From Castellaniella sp049651205 (GTDB taxonomy: Bacteria > Pseudomonadota > Gammaproteobacteria > Burkholderiales > Burkholderiaceae_B): DNA of 64,000 bases. The notes under the pieces are model-generated. The model did no database searches. It saw only the letters and a program-made list of their open reading frames with translations, and was not told the DNA's origin. Below are positions 15,662 to 24,214 of this stretch, piece by piece. The translations under genes were made by a program, and so were the position numbers. The stretch covers positions 248,001 through 312,000 of the forward strand of contig NZ_JBASBR010000007.1 of NCBI RefSeq assembly GCF_049651205.1. The letters are read 5' to 3'. Numbering within the stretch: position 1 is the stretch's first letter; each line of letters begins with the position of its first letter.

Positions 15662-16807
15662 TCAATCTACCAATGTCCATTGGCCATTTTTAATTTCCAG
15701 CAGGCGAAAGGCTGTCAAATCCAAACCCATGTGATCTGTTGGCGAAAGATTAAATTCGCCTCCGGTACCCATTACCCCTTTGGTACTATTCAACGCTTCC
15801 AGCACCTTGGCCGTATCAGTTGTGCCGGCACGCTTGACCGCGTCAATATAAAGCATTAAAGCGTCATACGCGTGGCCACCAAAAGCCGACACGTCGGTTT
15901 TCCAGCGTTTCTGGTATTCATCAGCGTAGGACGTAACCACCGATTTTTGGCGATCAGAATCTGGCAGATCCTCGGCCACAATCAGTGCAGAACAAGGCAG
16001 GCGGGTCCCTTCAGCAGCCTCTCGCGCCAATTTGATGAACTCATCTGAACAAACACCATGCGACTCATAGATTGGAAAAGTGATGCCTAGCTGCCTGTAA
16101 TTGCGCTGCACCAAAGCGGGCCCCTGGCCCAAGCCAAAAACCAAGACGGCCTGGACATCCGGGTTATTTTTGATATTGGTCAGCTGCGGCGTCATGTCGG
16201 TATCTTTAGGGCCATAGGTTTCCTGGGCCACGATCTCAATACCATACTGGGGTGCAACGTGCTCAGACTCTTTCTTGCCTGACTGGCCATACCCACTGGT
16301 TTCGCTCATCAAGGCAATTTTAGTCAGCCCCCGTTTTTTCATGTCCTCAAAGACTTTTTCAGCGGCCATACGATCTGTATGGGGAGTCTTGAAGACCCAT
16401 TTTTTGACGGGATCGATAACAACCACAGCCCCGGCCAACGACATAAAGGGGATTTCGGCTTTCTGAACCAAAGGCACCATAGACATGGTGGCTCCAGTTG
16501 TGGTTCCACCAATGATGGCATCGACCTGATCGTCATGTATCAGGCGCTTGGTAAAACTATTGGCCTTGCTAGCATCTGTACTGTCGTCATAAGACACAAG
16601 TTCTAGCTGACGGTTCAGTATGCCACCTTCCTTGTTGATTTTTTCAACATACATCTGCAAGGTTTTAGCTTCTGGGTCGCCCAGGAATGCGGCGGGGCCC
16701 GTGATGGATAATACCGTGCCTATTTTAATCGGATCAGCTGCCTGCGCAGTCAGCCCAAACGAAACCAGGGCAAGCCCGGCCATCCAACGCCATGTTTTAG
16801 TTTTCAT
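15662..16807 (-). CDS. livJ: Liv-type periplasmic substrate-binding protein in the paa operon
   Basis: 381 residues with an N-terminal signal peptide MKTKTWRWMAGLALVSFGLTAQA cut near residue 23. DPIKIGTVLSITGPAAFLGDPEA, INKEGGILNRQLELVSYDDSTDA and the QVDAIIGGTTTGA hinge region are typical of LivJ/aromatic-acid-binding periplasmic proteins. Its ATG shares a base with the thiolase stop (TGATG), making it the last cistron of paaNGHIKJ-livJ. The convergent operon holds a livHMGF set without a binding protein, so the two probably make one transporter for the compound that PaaK activates. Confidence 0.88.
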   Translation of the reverse strand: MKTKTWRWMAGLALVSFGLTAQAADPIKIGTVLSITGPAAFLGDPEAKTLQMYVEKINKEGGILNRQLELVSYDDSTDASKANSFTKRLIHDDQVDAIIGGTTTGATMSMVPLVQKAEIPFMSLAGAVVVIDPVKKWVFKTPHTDRMAAEKVFEDMKKRGLTKIALMSETSGYGQSGKKESEHVAPQYGIEIVAQETYGPKDTDMTPQLTNIKNNPDVQAVLVFGLGQGPALVQRNYRQLGITFPIYESHGVCSDEFIKLAREAAEGTRLPCSALIVAEDLPDSDRQKSVVTSYADEYQKRWKTDVSAFGGHAYDALMLYIDAVKRAGTTDTAKVLEALNSTKGVMGTGGEFNLSPTDHMGLDLTAFRLLEIKNGQWTLVD

Positions 16808-18030
16808 CAGTTGTCTCCTCGGGTAGCGGTAAGGTTTTCAATAATCATGGCAATACCCTGTCCCACACCAATACACATAGTGCACAAGGCATACCGGCCG
16901 CCAGTCCGCAGCAACTGCGCACTGGCGGTTGCCACTAGCCGGGCACCGCTCATACCCAACGGGTGGCCCATGGCGATCGCACCGCCATTAGGATTCACAT
17001 GAGGCGCATCATCAGCCAAACCCAGATCGCGCATCACTGCCAGCGACTGGGCCGCAAAGGCCTCATTGAGTTCAATCACATCCATTTGATCCAGGCTGAG
17101 CCCGGTCTGGGCCAGGACCTTGCGCGCCGCAGGCGCGGGCCCCATTCCCATGACGCGCGGGGCAAGCCCGGCCGCCGCCATCCCCAGAATTCGAGCCCGG
17201 GGTGTCAACTGATATTGCCGAAGGGCTTGTTCAGAGGCCAACAACACTGCACAAGCACCATCGTTAACTCCGGACGCATTACCCGCTGTGACAGTCAGAT
17301 CAGGACCATTAATGGCTTTGAGGCCAGCCAGCGCCTGGATAGTGGTATCGGGGCGTGGATGCTCGTCAGTATCAATCACTAGATCTTCAGCCTTACGGCG
17401 AGGGATGCGCACCGGAATGATTTCATCAGCGAACACCCCGGCAGCCTGGGCCTTTGCCCAACGTTGCTGGCTACGCACAGCAAAGGCGTCCTGATCCTCA
17501 CGCGAAATGCTGTAATCACGCGCCACGTTGTCTGCCGTTTCAGGCATAGAATGAGTGCCATACGCTTTTTGCAGCAGGGGATTGATGAAGCGCCAGCCAA
17601 TAGTCGTGTCATACATCGCAGCTTGCCGCGACCACGCTTTATCGGCTTTGCCCACCACAAACGGCGCACGTGACATGGATTCGACTCCACCAGCCAGCAT
17701 CAGGTGGGCTTCGCCCGCCCGGATCGTGCGCGCGGCCAGGCCAATGGCATCCATACCTGAACCGCACAGGCGATTGACCGTAGTGCCCGGTACGGTTTCG
17801 GGCAAGCCTGCCAACAACACCGCCATACGAGCAACGTTGCGGTTGTCTTCGCCTGCCTGATTGGCGCAGCCCATGATTACGTCATCAACAGCCGACCAGT
17901 CCAAGTTGGGATGACGTTGGATCAAGGCCTTCAACGGCAGTGCGGCAAGATCATCAGTCCGTACAGACGCCAGGGCGCCCGCATAACGTCCTATCGGAGT
18001 GCGCACGGCATCACAGAGATATGCATGCAT
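16807..18030 (-). CDS. paaJ: 3-oxoadipyl-CoA / 3-oxo-5,6-dehydrosuberyl-CoA thiolase
   Basis: 407 residues of the thiolase family. Catalytic motifs seen: nucleophile Cys in NRLCGSGMDAIGLAA (near 92), NEAFAAQ, GGAIAMGHPLGMSGAR and CTMCIGVGQG. The N-terminus (CDAVRTPIGRYAGALASVRTDDLAALPL) is the PcaF/PaaJ subgroup pattern, which releases acetyl-CoA in the lower phenylacetate and beta-ketoadipate pathways. It lies 2 bases after paaK with its ribosome site inside the gap, and overlaps livJ by one base. Confidence 0.9.
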   Translation of the reverse strand: MHAYLCDAVRTPIGRYAGALASVRTDDLAALPLKALIQRHPNLDWSAVDDVIMGCANQAGEDNRNVARMAVLLAGLPETVPGTTVNRLCGSGMDAIGLAARTIRAGEAHLMLAGGVESMSRAPFVVGKADKAWSRQAAMYDTTIGWRFINPLLQKAYGTHSMPETADNVARDYSISREDQDAFAVRSQQRWAKAQAAGVFADEIIPVRIPRRKAEDLVIDTDEHPRPDTTIQALAGLKAINGPDLTVTAGNASGVNDGACAVLLASEQALRQYQLTPRARILGMAAAGLAPRVMGMGPAPAARKVLAQTGLSLDQMDVIELNEAFAAQSLAVMRDLGLADDAPHVNPNGGAIAMGHPLGMSGARLVATASAQLLRTGGRYALCTMCIGVGQGIAMIIENLTATRGDN

Positions 18031-18032
18031 GG

Positions 18033-19355
18033 CTATTCCTGACGAGGACGTTGATCGAATACACGCCGCGCCTTGCCAGTTAGCGAGCGCGGGAGTTCAC
18101 CGTAGCGCAGCACTGCAACCTGGGTGCTGATACCGATATTTGTCTTGATCTGATGTTGGAGTTTTTTCGCACTCCGCGCTATGGTCTCTGCAGAAACATC
18201 ATTCGCCTCGTGCTGCAATTCGCAACGGATTTCCACATTGTCCAGATGACTCGCTTTGGAGACCACAATCTGATAATTACAGCTGAGCAGCGGATCACGC
18301 ATGATCTGCTCTTCGACCTGGGTCGGGAACACGTTGACACCGCGAATGATCAGCATGTCATCGGTGCGGCCGGTAATATGACCCATGCGTCGGAAGCTAC
18401 GCGAGGTGGGTGGCAACAATCGCGTCAAATCGCGGGTACGGTAGCGAATCACCGGCAGCGCTTCTTTGGTGAGGGTGGTAAAGACCAGCTCGCCCTCTTC
18501 ACCATCGGCTACAGATTCACCGGTTTCCGGGTTAATAATTTCGGGATAGAAATGATCTTCCCAAATGACAGGCCCATCTTTGGATTCGATACATTCGGAG
18601 GCCACACCGGGCCCCATGACTTCGGACAGGCCATAAATATCCACGGCATCCAGGCCCAGCCTATGCTGAATTTCGTTACGCATGCCTTCGCCCCAGGGCT
18701 CAGCACCGAAAATACCGACCTTTAATGAAATTTCTTCCGGGGCAATCCCCTGGCGGTCAAATTCTTCGGCAATTACCAAGGAATACGATGGCGTCACCAT
18801 GATGATGTCGGGCCTGAAATCCATGATCAGTTGGACTTGCTTTTCGGTTTGGCCACCTGACATCGGTACCACCGTGCAACCCGCCCGCTCAGCCCCATAA
18901 TGGGCTCCCAAGCCTCCGGTAAATAAACCATAACCGTAGGCAACATGCACGGTGTCGCCAGGCCGACCGCCCGCTGCCCGGATAGATCGGGCAACCAGCT
19001 CGGCCCACGTATCAATGTCTTTCAGGGTATAGCCGACCACGGTGGGTTTGCCGGTGGTGCCGGAAGACGCATGCAGGCGAGCAATGCGATTACGCGGGAC
19101 AGCAAACATCCCCATGGGGTAATTGCGACGCAGGTCTTCTTTGGTGGTAAAGGGAAATTTGCTGATATCCGCCAGGGTTTTCAGATCATCGGGATGAACC
19201 CCCTTGGTATCAAATGCCTGACGATAATGCGGCACGCTATCGTACACATGACGCAAGGTATGCTGCAGGCGTTGCAGCTGCAAGGCGGCGATCTCGTCGC
19301 GGCTGGCAGTTTCGATGGATGCCAATTCCCCAATTTGGGCCGTGTTTACGGACAT
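18033..19355 (-). CDS. paaK: phenylacetate-CoA ligase
   Basis: 440 residues. HASSGTTGKPTVVGYT (near 93) is the ATP/AMP loop, YGLSEVMGPGVA the adenylate motif, YRTRDLTRLL and GRTDDMLIIRGVNVFP the C-terminal hinge, all as in PaaK. It adenylates phenylacetate and forms phenylacetyl-CoA, the entry step of the aerobic hybrid pathway. GGAGA lies 7 bases before the ATG. It follows paaI after a 31-base gap and precedes paaJ by 2 bases. Confidence 0.93.
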   Translation of the reverse strand: MSVNTAQIGELASIETASRDEIAALQLQRLQHTLRHVYDSVPHYRQAFDTKGVHPDDLKTLADISKFPFTTKEDLRRNYPMGMFAVPRNRIARLHASSGTTGKPTVVGYTLKDIDTWAELVARSIRAAGGRPGDTVHVAYGYGLFTGGLGAHYGAERAGCTVVPMSGGQTEKQVQLIMDFRPDIIMVTPSYSLVIAEEFDRQGIAPEEISLKVGIFGAEPWGEGMRNEIQHRLGLDAVDIYGLSEVMGPGVASECIESKDGPVIWEDHFYPEIINPETGESVADGEEGELVFTTLTKEALPVIRYRTRDLTRLLPPTSRSFRRMGHITGRTDDMLIIRGVNVFPTQVEEQIMRDPLLSCNYQIVVSKASHLDNVEIRCELQHEANDVSAETIARSAKKLQHQIKTNIGISTQVAVLRYGELPRSLTGKARRVFDQRPRQE

Positions 19356-19386
19356 AGTTTGTCTCCTATTTCATTTAAATTTGTTT

Positions 19387-19848
19387 TCAGCTGGCTTCAG
19401 CTACCAAAGATTCAGTGACCAGGCCCTGGATACGGTGTGATTTACCCCGAAACAGCGCCACATCACGCCCGGATGTCAGGTTATGCACGGTGATGTCATA
19501 GACTCCTGTGCGCCCTCCTTGGGTGCGCACCTGAGCATGCGCCTGCAGGCGATCCCCCTGATGTGACGGCGCCAGGAAGTCGATATTGGCCGCCGAGGCC
19601 ACGGTGTTGTGGTTGCCGCTATTACAGGCATAGGCAAATGCTGTATCTGCCAGCGTAAACAGCATGCCGCCATGACACATGGCATGACCATTCAGCATAT
19701 CGGGACGCACTGTCATGGACAGGCGTGCGCTACCTGGGGCGATGGAATCCAGACACATGTCCAGGGCATGGGCGGCATGGTCACGCGACCACATGGCCGT
19801 TGCTACGGTCTCGGCTAGGGTTTGAGGGTCTAGGGCATCATGCGACAT
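19387..19848 (-). CDS. paaI: PaaI-type hydroxyphenylacetyl-CoA thioesterase
   Basis: 153 residues from the ATG at 19848, in line with the 140-150 of PaaI; a longer frame to 19890 is possible. Hotdog-fold motif NGHAMCHGGMLFTLADTAFAYACNS carries the HGG and the catalytic Asp. In E. coli PaaI hydrolyses ring-hydroxylated phenylacetyl-CoAs, freeing CoA from dead-end products. The start lies inside the last 11 bases of paaH, so translation is coupled. Confidence 0.9.
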   Translation of the reverse strand: MSHDALDPQTLAETVATAMWSRDHAAHALDMCLDSIAPGSARLSMTVRPDMLNGHAMCHGGMLFTLADTAFAYACNSGNHNTVASAANIDFLAPSHQGDRLQAHAQVRTQGGRTGVYDITVHNLTSGRDVALFRGKSHRIQGLVTESLVAEAS

Positions 19849-21364
19849 GGATAGGGATTCCTGAATAAATGGAGGATTGCAAGGCTGCACAAGGCAGATA
19901 GCGATCGCCGTAAGCGACCTGTAAATGCGTCAGTACCATCCCTACGGTGGCCGCGCCAATACGGGCCCCCCATTCCAAAGGGCCTAACGGATAATTAACG
20001 CCCAGACACATCGCCCGATCTACATCTGCCGCTGTGCATACCCCCTGGCTGACCGTATCGGCTGCTTCGTTGACCAGCATGGCTACGGTGCGCATGACCA
20101 CCATGCCAGGCACATCACGGATGGGCACGACATCCAAGCCTGCTGCCTGCAATAGCCCCGTGGCCGCGGAAACTGCTGCTGAGGGGCATCGGCGACCCGC
20201 GGCCAATGGTATACAGCTCGCCGTGTCAGGATCCAGCAACAAATCCAGCAACACAGTCGCGGGCTCGTTGAGGTCGTGGGCCCGTTGGGTAGCCGAACGG
20301 CCATCAGTCAGGTACACCACGGCCTGATCCGCCTGGGCGATACGCCCATCGCTATGCTCGGCAGACAGCTGTAAAACCACACCGGCGGCCTGTAGGCGTT
20401 GGCCCAAAGCCCGGGCTAATGGGCTACTTCCAAATAAAGTGATGTGTGTTGGACACGGCTGCGCCTTTGCCAAAGATGGTGCGAGGACAGCCGCACCTGC
20501 AGAGTAGTCAAAGAAGCCTCGTCCGGATTTACGCCCCAACCGCCCCCCATCCACCAGGGCTTGCTGCACCTGGGAAGGCTCAAAGCGGGGGGCATAATAA
20601 AACGCGGTCCAAACGCTGTGGCTAACCGCCGCATTGACATCCTGGCCAATCAAGTCGGTAAGTTCACAGGGGCCCATGCGAAACCCACCACATGCCCGTA
20701 GGACGTGATCCAGCGTAGCCGCATCCAGTGCCTGCTCTTGCAACAAACGCAGGCCTTCACCATAAAAGGGACGTGCCACCCGATTGACGATAAAACCGGG
20801 TGTAGAACGGGCCAGCACCGGGGACTTGCCCCAAGCCGCTGCCGTATCGAATAGACATTGCGCAGTGTCGTGGCTGGTATCCAGGCCAGACACGATTTCC
20901 ACCAACGGCAAGCGTGGAGCAGGATTAAAAAAATGCATCCCGCCTAAACGCCCCGGGTGCTTCAGGGCAGCACCAATCGCTGTCACCGGAATGGACGATG
21001 TATTGGTTGCCAGCAAGCAAGTGGGTGACACAATATTTTCCAGGACGGAAAACAACCGCGCTTTGATATCCAGGCTTTCGACAATTGCCTCGATCAACAG
21101 CCCACAATCCGCCAGTGCCTCCAGATTTTGAGCAGGCCGTAATGCAGCAATCGCCCGAGCAGCCTGATTTGCATCGATTTTCTTCCTGGCAGCCAGCTTT
21201 TCCAGGGAAACAGCGATACCTGCGATGCTGCGATCAGCAACACCCTCACGGGTGTCGTACAGGGCGACCGGGTGACCTGCCATCGCCGCCACCTGGGCAA
21301 TTCCGGCACCCATGGTGCCCGCCCCAATGACGCCAATCGCAATACCGGGATCCAGTGCAGCCAT
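19838..21364 (-). CDS. paaH: 3-hydroxyadipyl-CoA dehydrogenase
   Basis: 508 residues. NAD-binding GVIGAGTMGAGIAQVAAMAGH (near 12), the ATNTSSIPVTAIG and GMHFFNPAPRLPLVEIV motifs and a 3HCDH C-terminal domain that is duplicated, as in the long PaaH form (about 475-510 aa). It oxidises (3S)-3-hydroxyadipyl-CoA to 3-oxoadipyl-CoA, which PaaJ then cleaves. GGGGAG precedes the ATG; the gap from paaG is 3 bases. Confidence 0.92.
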   Translation of the reverse strand: MAALDPGIAIGVIGAGTMGAGIAQVAAMAGHPVALYDTREGVADRSIAGIAVSLEKLAARKKIDANQAARAIAALRPAQNLEALADCGLLIEAIVESLDIKARLFSVLENIVSPTCLLATNTSSIPVTAIGAALKHPGRLGGMHFFNPAPRLPLVEIVSGLDTSHDTAQCLFDTAAAWGKSPVLARSTPGFIVNRVARPFYGEGLRLLQEQALDAATLDHVLRACGGFRMGPCELTDLIGQDVNAAVSHSVWTAFYYAPRFEPSQVQQALVDGGRLGRKSGRGFFDYSAGAAVLAPSLAKAQPCPTHITLFGSSPLARALGQRLQAAGVVLQLSAEHSDGRIAQADQAVVYLTDGRSATQRAHDLNEPATVLLDLLLDPDTASCIPLAAGRRCPSAAVSAATGLLQAAGLDVVPIRDVPGMVVMRTVAMLVNEAADTVSQGVCTAADVDRAMCLGVNYPLGPLEWGARIGAATVGMVLTHLQVAYGDRYLPCAALQSSIYSGIPIHVA

Positions 21365-21367
21365 GGT

Positions 21368-22162
21368 TTACTCCCCTGTAAAGCATGGAGAACGCTTTTC
21401 AAGAAAGGCAGCGACCCCCTCGGCGTAGTCGTGCCGCCAGCCGAGTTCACGCATAAAGCCGGCCTCCATGGACAGTTGTTGCTCCAGCGTGTGCGATGCC
21501 GCCGCCTGCATGGCCTGACGGGTACGCACCAGCGCCTGGGTTGGGGCCTGGGCCAATAAACCAGCCAAACGGTTGATTTCATCCTGGAATGCGGCATCAG
21601 GCACGCAAGCCCAGATCAAACCCCACTCCGCTGCCTGCTGAGCGGGCAGCTTTTGTGCAAGCAGTGCAAGCCCCATGGCTCGTGCCATGCCGATGCGTTG
21701 AGGCAACAGCCATGTCCCTCCAGTATCTGGAATCAGGCCGACTTTGCTGAAAGCCTGCAGAAAATAGGCAGATTCACTTGCCACCACCAAATCACAGGCC
21801 AGGGCGAGAGACGCCCCGGCACCCGCGGCAATACCATTGACTGCCGCTAGCGTCGGTACCCTCAGGTTCTGCAGGGACAGGATCAGCGGTTTATAGAATT
21901 TTTCGACGGTGGCGCCCAGGTCGGGCGCCTGGCCCACCGCGATCTGCATGCCACGGTCGCCCAAGTCTTGGCCAGCACAAAACCCACGCCCGGCTCCCGT
22001 GATCACCAAGGCCCGCGCGTCAATACTGCTCTGCACCTGGGTCAACGCATCGCGGAGCTCGAGGTGCATGTCCTCGGTGAAGCTATTGAGCTTATTTGGT
22101 CGCGCCAGCATGATGCGTGCGACCCCATTCTGTATCGAGAACTGTATGTGTTGATAAGTCAT
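21368..22162 (-). CDS. paaG: ring-1,2-epoxyphenylacetyl-CoA isomerase
   Basis: 264 residues of the crotonase family. LVITGAGRGFCAGQDLGDR and AVNGIAAGAGASLALACDLVVAS form the oxyanion hole and CoA site; SKVGLIPDTGGTWLLPQRIG and the ending EGVAAFLEKRSPCFTG match PaaG rather than PaaF. PaaG turns the ring epoxide into oxepin-CoA and later moves a double bond. Its presence implies that an epoxide-forming oxygenase acts just before it. No separate paaF hydratase is in the window. Confidence 0.92.
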   Translation of the reverse strand: MTYQHIQFSIQNGVARIMLARPNKLNSFTEDMHLELRDALTQVQSSIDARALVITGAGRGFCAGQDLGDRGMQIAVGQAPDLGATVEKFYKPLILSLQNLRVPTLAAVNGIAAGAGASLALACDLVVASESAYFLQAFSKVGLIPDTGGTWLLPQRIGMARAMGLALLAQKLPAQQAAEWGLIWACVPDAAFQDEINRLAGLLAQAPTQALVRTRQAMQAAASHTLEQQLSMEAGFMRELGWRHDYAEGVAAFLEKRSPCFTGE

Positions 22163-22182
22163 GTCGAATAGAAATGCAGTAG

Positions 22183-23850
22183 TTAGGGATGACGGCGGCG
22201 CTGAACCACACGGAAGCGATTTGCCACGAAAGCCGAGTCTGCATATGAAGCGTTGGCTGCCGGATTACCTCCTGTGCCGTGAAAATCCGAATATGCGGCG
22301 GATTGGTTAACAAACACCCCCTCAGTCAAATTAATTGACAAGGCGACTTTGGCCCGCCAGGACACCTGAATGGCAGAATCAATCACAGTTTCACTTTGGC
22401 TATAGATACCCAAAGTCAAGGCGCCATGCTGGCGGGTAAGGGATTCAATCAGGGTCAGAGCAGCAGAAGTGTCGGCCACTTTGACCAGAAAACTGATCGG
22501 GCCAAATTGTTCTCGGGCATAGTGCTGTGCATCGACTGCATCACACGCGACCAAAACAGGCGTACGCACCCGGGCTTGAGGAAATTCTTCGTATTGCAGG
22601 GTACGTGGCGCCAGCACCACATGACCCATTTCCCCCTGAGCAGCCTGTTCGATACGCGCCAAAGTAGCGTCAGACTGAATCGCACCCAGTACCGCCTGGG
22701 CGACTTCAGCTTTAGATAGAAATTTAGTGACGGCATCGGCCAGATCCCGGCAAACCCTGTCATAAGACTTGGGGCCATCGTTGGTATTTATGCCCCCGGC
22801 TGGAATAACCAGCACTTGAGAGGTTGTGCACATCTGGCCCGAATACAAAGACAGCGTAAATGCCAGATTACGCAGCATGCCGGTGTAATCATCGGTGGAA
22901 TCAATCACGATGCTGTTGACCCCAGCGAGTTCGGCATACACCTGGGCCTGGCGACAGTGGTCGATCAGCCACTGACCAAAGGCATTACTGCCGGTGTAAT
23001 CGATGGAGTGCACGTCGGGGTGCTGATACAAGGCTTGTGCAGTTTGACGATCTGGCGGCAGACACAGGCTGACCAGATTCGGATCCATACCGTTCTCAGC
23101 CAACACCGCCCGGATGGTACGCACGGTAATGGCGGCGGGCAGCACGACATTGCCGTGTGGTTTCATGATGACCGGATTGCCTGTAGCCAAGGTGGCAAAC
23201 AGGCCAGGGTAGGTATTCCAGGTGGGGAAAGTGGCACATCCAATAACTACCCCAACACCTCGGCCCACTACTTCGTAGTTTTTTTGCATGACCAGGGCAG
23301 GATGCTTGCCTTGAGGTTTCTCCCACGAGGACTGTGCCGGAATGAAGGACATCTCGCGCCAGGCATAAGCCACGGCTTCCAGCCCTCGATCCTGGGCATG
23401 TGGCCCCCCTGCCTGAAAGGCCATCATCCACCCCTGCCCACTGGTCATCATGACAGCATGGGCAATTTCGAAGCTTTGGCGGTTCAGCCGCTGCAAAATC
23501 TCGAGACAGATCCCGACGCGGCCTCCGGCCCCCAGTGCTTGCCAAGCTGGCATGGCGGCCTGTGCAGCCTCCACCAAAGCAGCAGGATCGGACACTGGAT
23601 AGCGGACCCCCAAGGGGCACCCATACGGTGAAGCTTCCTGGTCGTGCCAGCTCACCTGCCCAGGCTGATTGAGCTCGAACGGTCTACCCAGATGGGCCTC
23701 GAAAGCGGCCCGGCCCTCTGCCGGTGCGGTTTCGCCATACGCCCGGGGGCTGGGGGATTCGGAAAAGGCTGACCAATAGTCACGCGTGGCAATGGCGTCC
23801 AGGGCACGATCCAATAATGCACGATGCTGATCCAGCAAGGGGTGAGACAT
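22183..23850 (-). CDS. paaN: PaaN-type aldehyde dehydrogenase family ring-opening protein
   Basis: 555 residues from the ATG at 23850, which has GGAGG 6 bases upstream; the frame is open to 23994 but the extra part is AT-rich leader. Aldehyde-dehydrogenase features are present, including LYSGQMCTTSQVLV with the catalytic Cys. The N-terminal FSESPSPRAYGETAPAEGRAAFEA is characteristic of PaaN (the form lacking the MaoC-like hydratase of PaaZ). By annotation convention it acts in ring opening and oxidation of the oxepin-CoA product; lacking a hydratase domain it would need a partner for hydrolysis. First gene of the minus-strand paa operon. Confidence 0.85.
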   Translation of the reverse strand: MSHPLLDQHRALLDRALDAIATRDYWSAFSESPSPRAYGETAPAEGRAAFEAHLGRPFELNQPGQVSWHDQEASPYGCPLGVRYPVSDPAALVEAAQAAMPAWQALGAGGRVGICLEILQRLNRQSFEIAHAVMMTSGQGWMMAFQAGGPHAQDRGLEAVAYAWREMSFIPAQSSWEKPQGKHPALVMQKNYEVVGRGVGVVIGCATFPTWNTYPGLFATLATGNPVIMKPHGNVVLPAAITVRTIRAVLAENGMDPNLVSLCLPPDRQTAQALYQHPDVHSIDYTGSNAFGQWLIDHCRQAQVYAELAGVNSIVIDSTDDYTGMLRNLAFTLSLYSGQMCTTSQVLVIPAGGINTNDGPKSYDRVCRDLADAVTKFLSKAEVAQAVLGAIQSDATLARIEQAAQGEMGHVVLAPRTLQYEEFPQARVRTPVLVACDAVDAQHYAREQFGPISFLVKVADTSAALTLIESLTRQHGALTLGIYSQSETVIDSAIQVSWRAKVALSINLTEGVFVNQSAAYSDFHGTGGNPAANASYADSAFVANRFRVVQRRRHP

Positions 23851-24100
23851 GAGTCCTCCGGTGCCGGTCAATTCCCGGCTTATTGACATCAAAATACTAA
23901 ATAAACTTGTTTTGCACGAATAATGTATCACTTTTTGGTGGGAATTTTTCAAGTGCCTTCTATTTATCTGATCTGCTAATGAATGCATCAGCATAACTAA
24001 TATCCAGTGTTTACTTGAACTTATGAGTTATCTGGAAGAAAAATCAGTCAATGTTCTTTATGGTTAAGGAAAACCCTAATCATTAAATGATACAAATAAT

Positions 24101-24130
24101 TTGACAAACATGATTATTAAGTAACATGAT
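24101..24130 (+). promoter_or_regulatory. sigma-70-like promoter of the diiron oxygenase operon
   Basis: A perfect -35 TTGACA at 24101-24106 and CATGAT (4 of 6) at 24125-24130, spacer 18. Transcription would start near 24137, giving a leader of about 78 bases. Confidence 0.6.
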
Positions 24131-24161
24131 GTCGATATGCACGGCACTCGCCGGGCGTACA

Positions 24162-24173
24162 TGATTCGAATCA
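24162..24173. promoter_or_regulatory. candidate PaaX operator
   Basis: TGATTCGAATCA is a perfect 12-base palindrome of the two half-sites TGATTC and GAATCA that make up the E. coli PaaX operator (there separated by a spacer). It lies about 25-36 bases downstream of the predicted transcription start and 41 bases before the oxygenase ATG, a position suited to repression. Confidence 0.6.
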
Positions 24174-24214
24174 GCCTGAACCACGCTACCTCACCCCATT
24201 CAAGGAGAGTATTT

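Larger units (their letters stand above)
23851..24214. promoter_or_regulatory. divergent paaN / diiron oxygenase control region
   Basis: 364 bases, AT-rich between about 23880 and 24130, with no supported gene. It contains the plus-strand promoter and palindrome listed separately. For paaN on the minus strand TAGTAT near 23900 with TATTCG 17 bases upstream is a weak promoter candidate. Confidence 0.6.
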
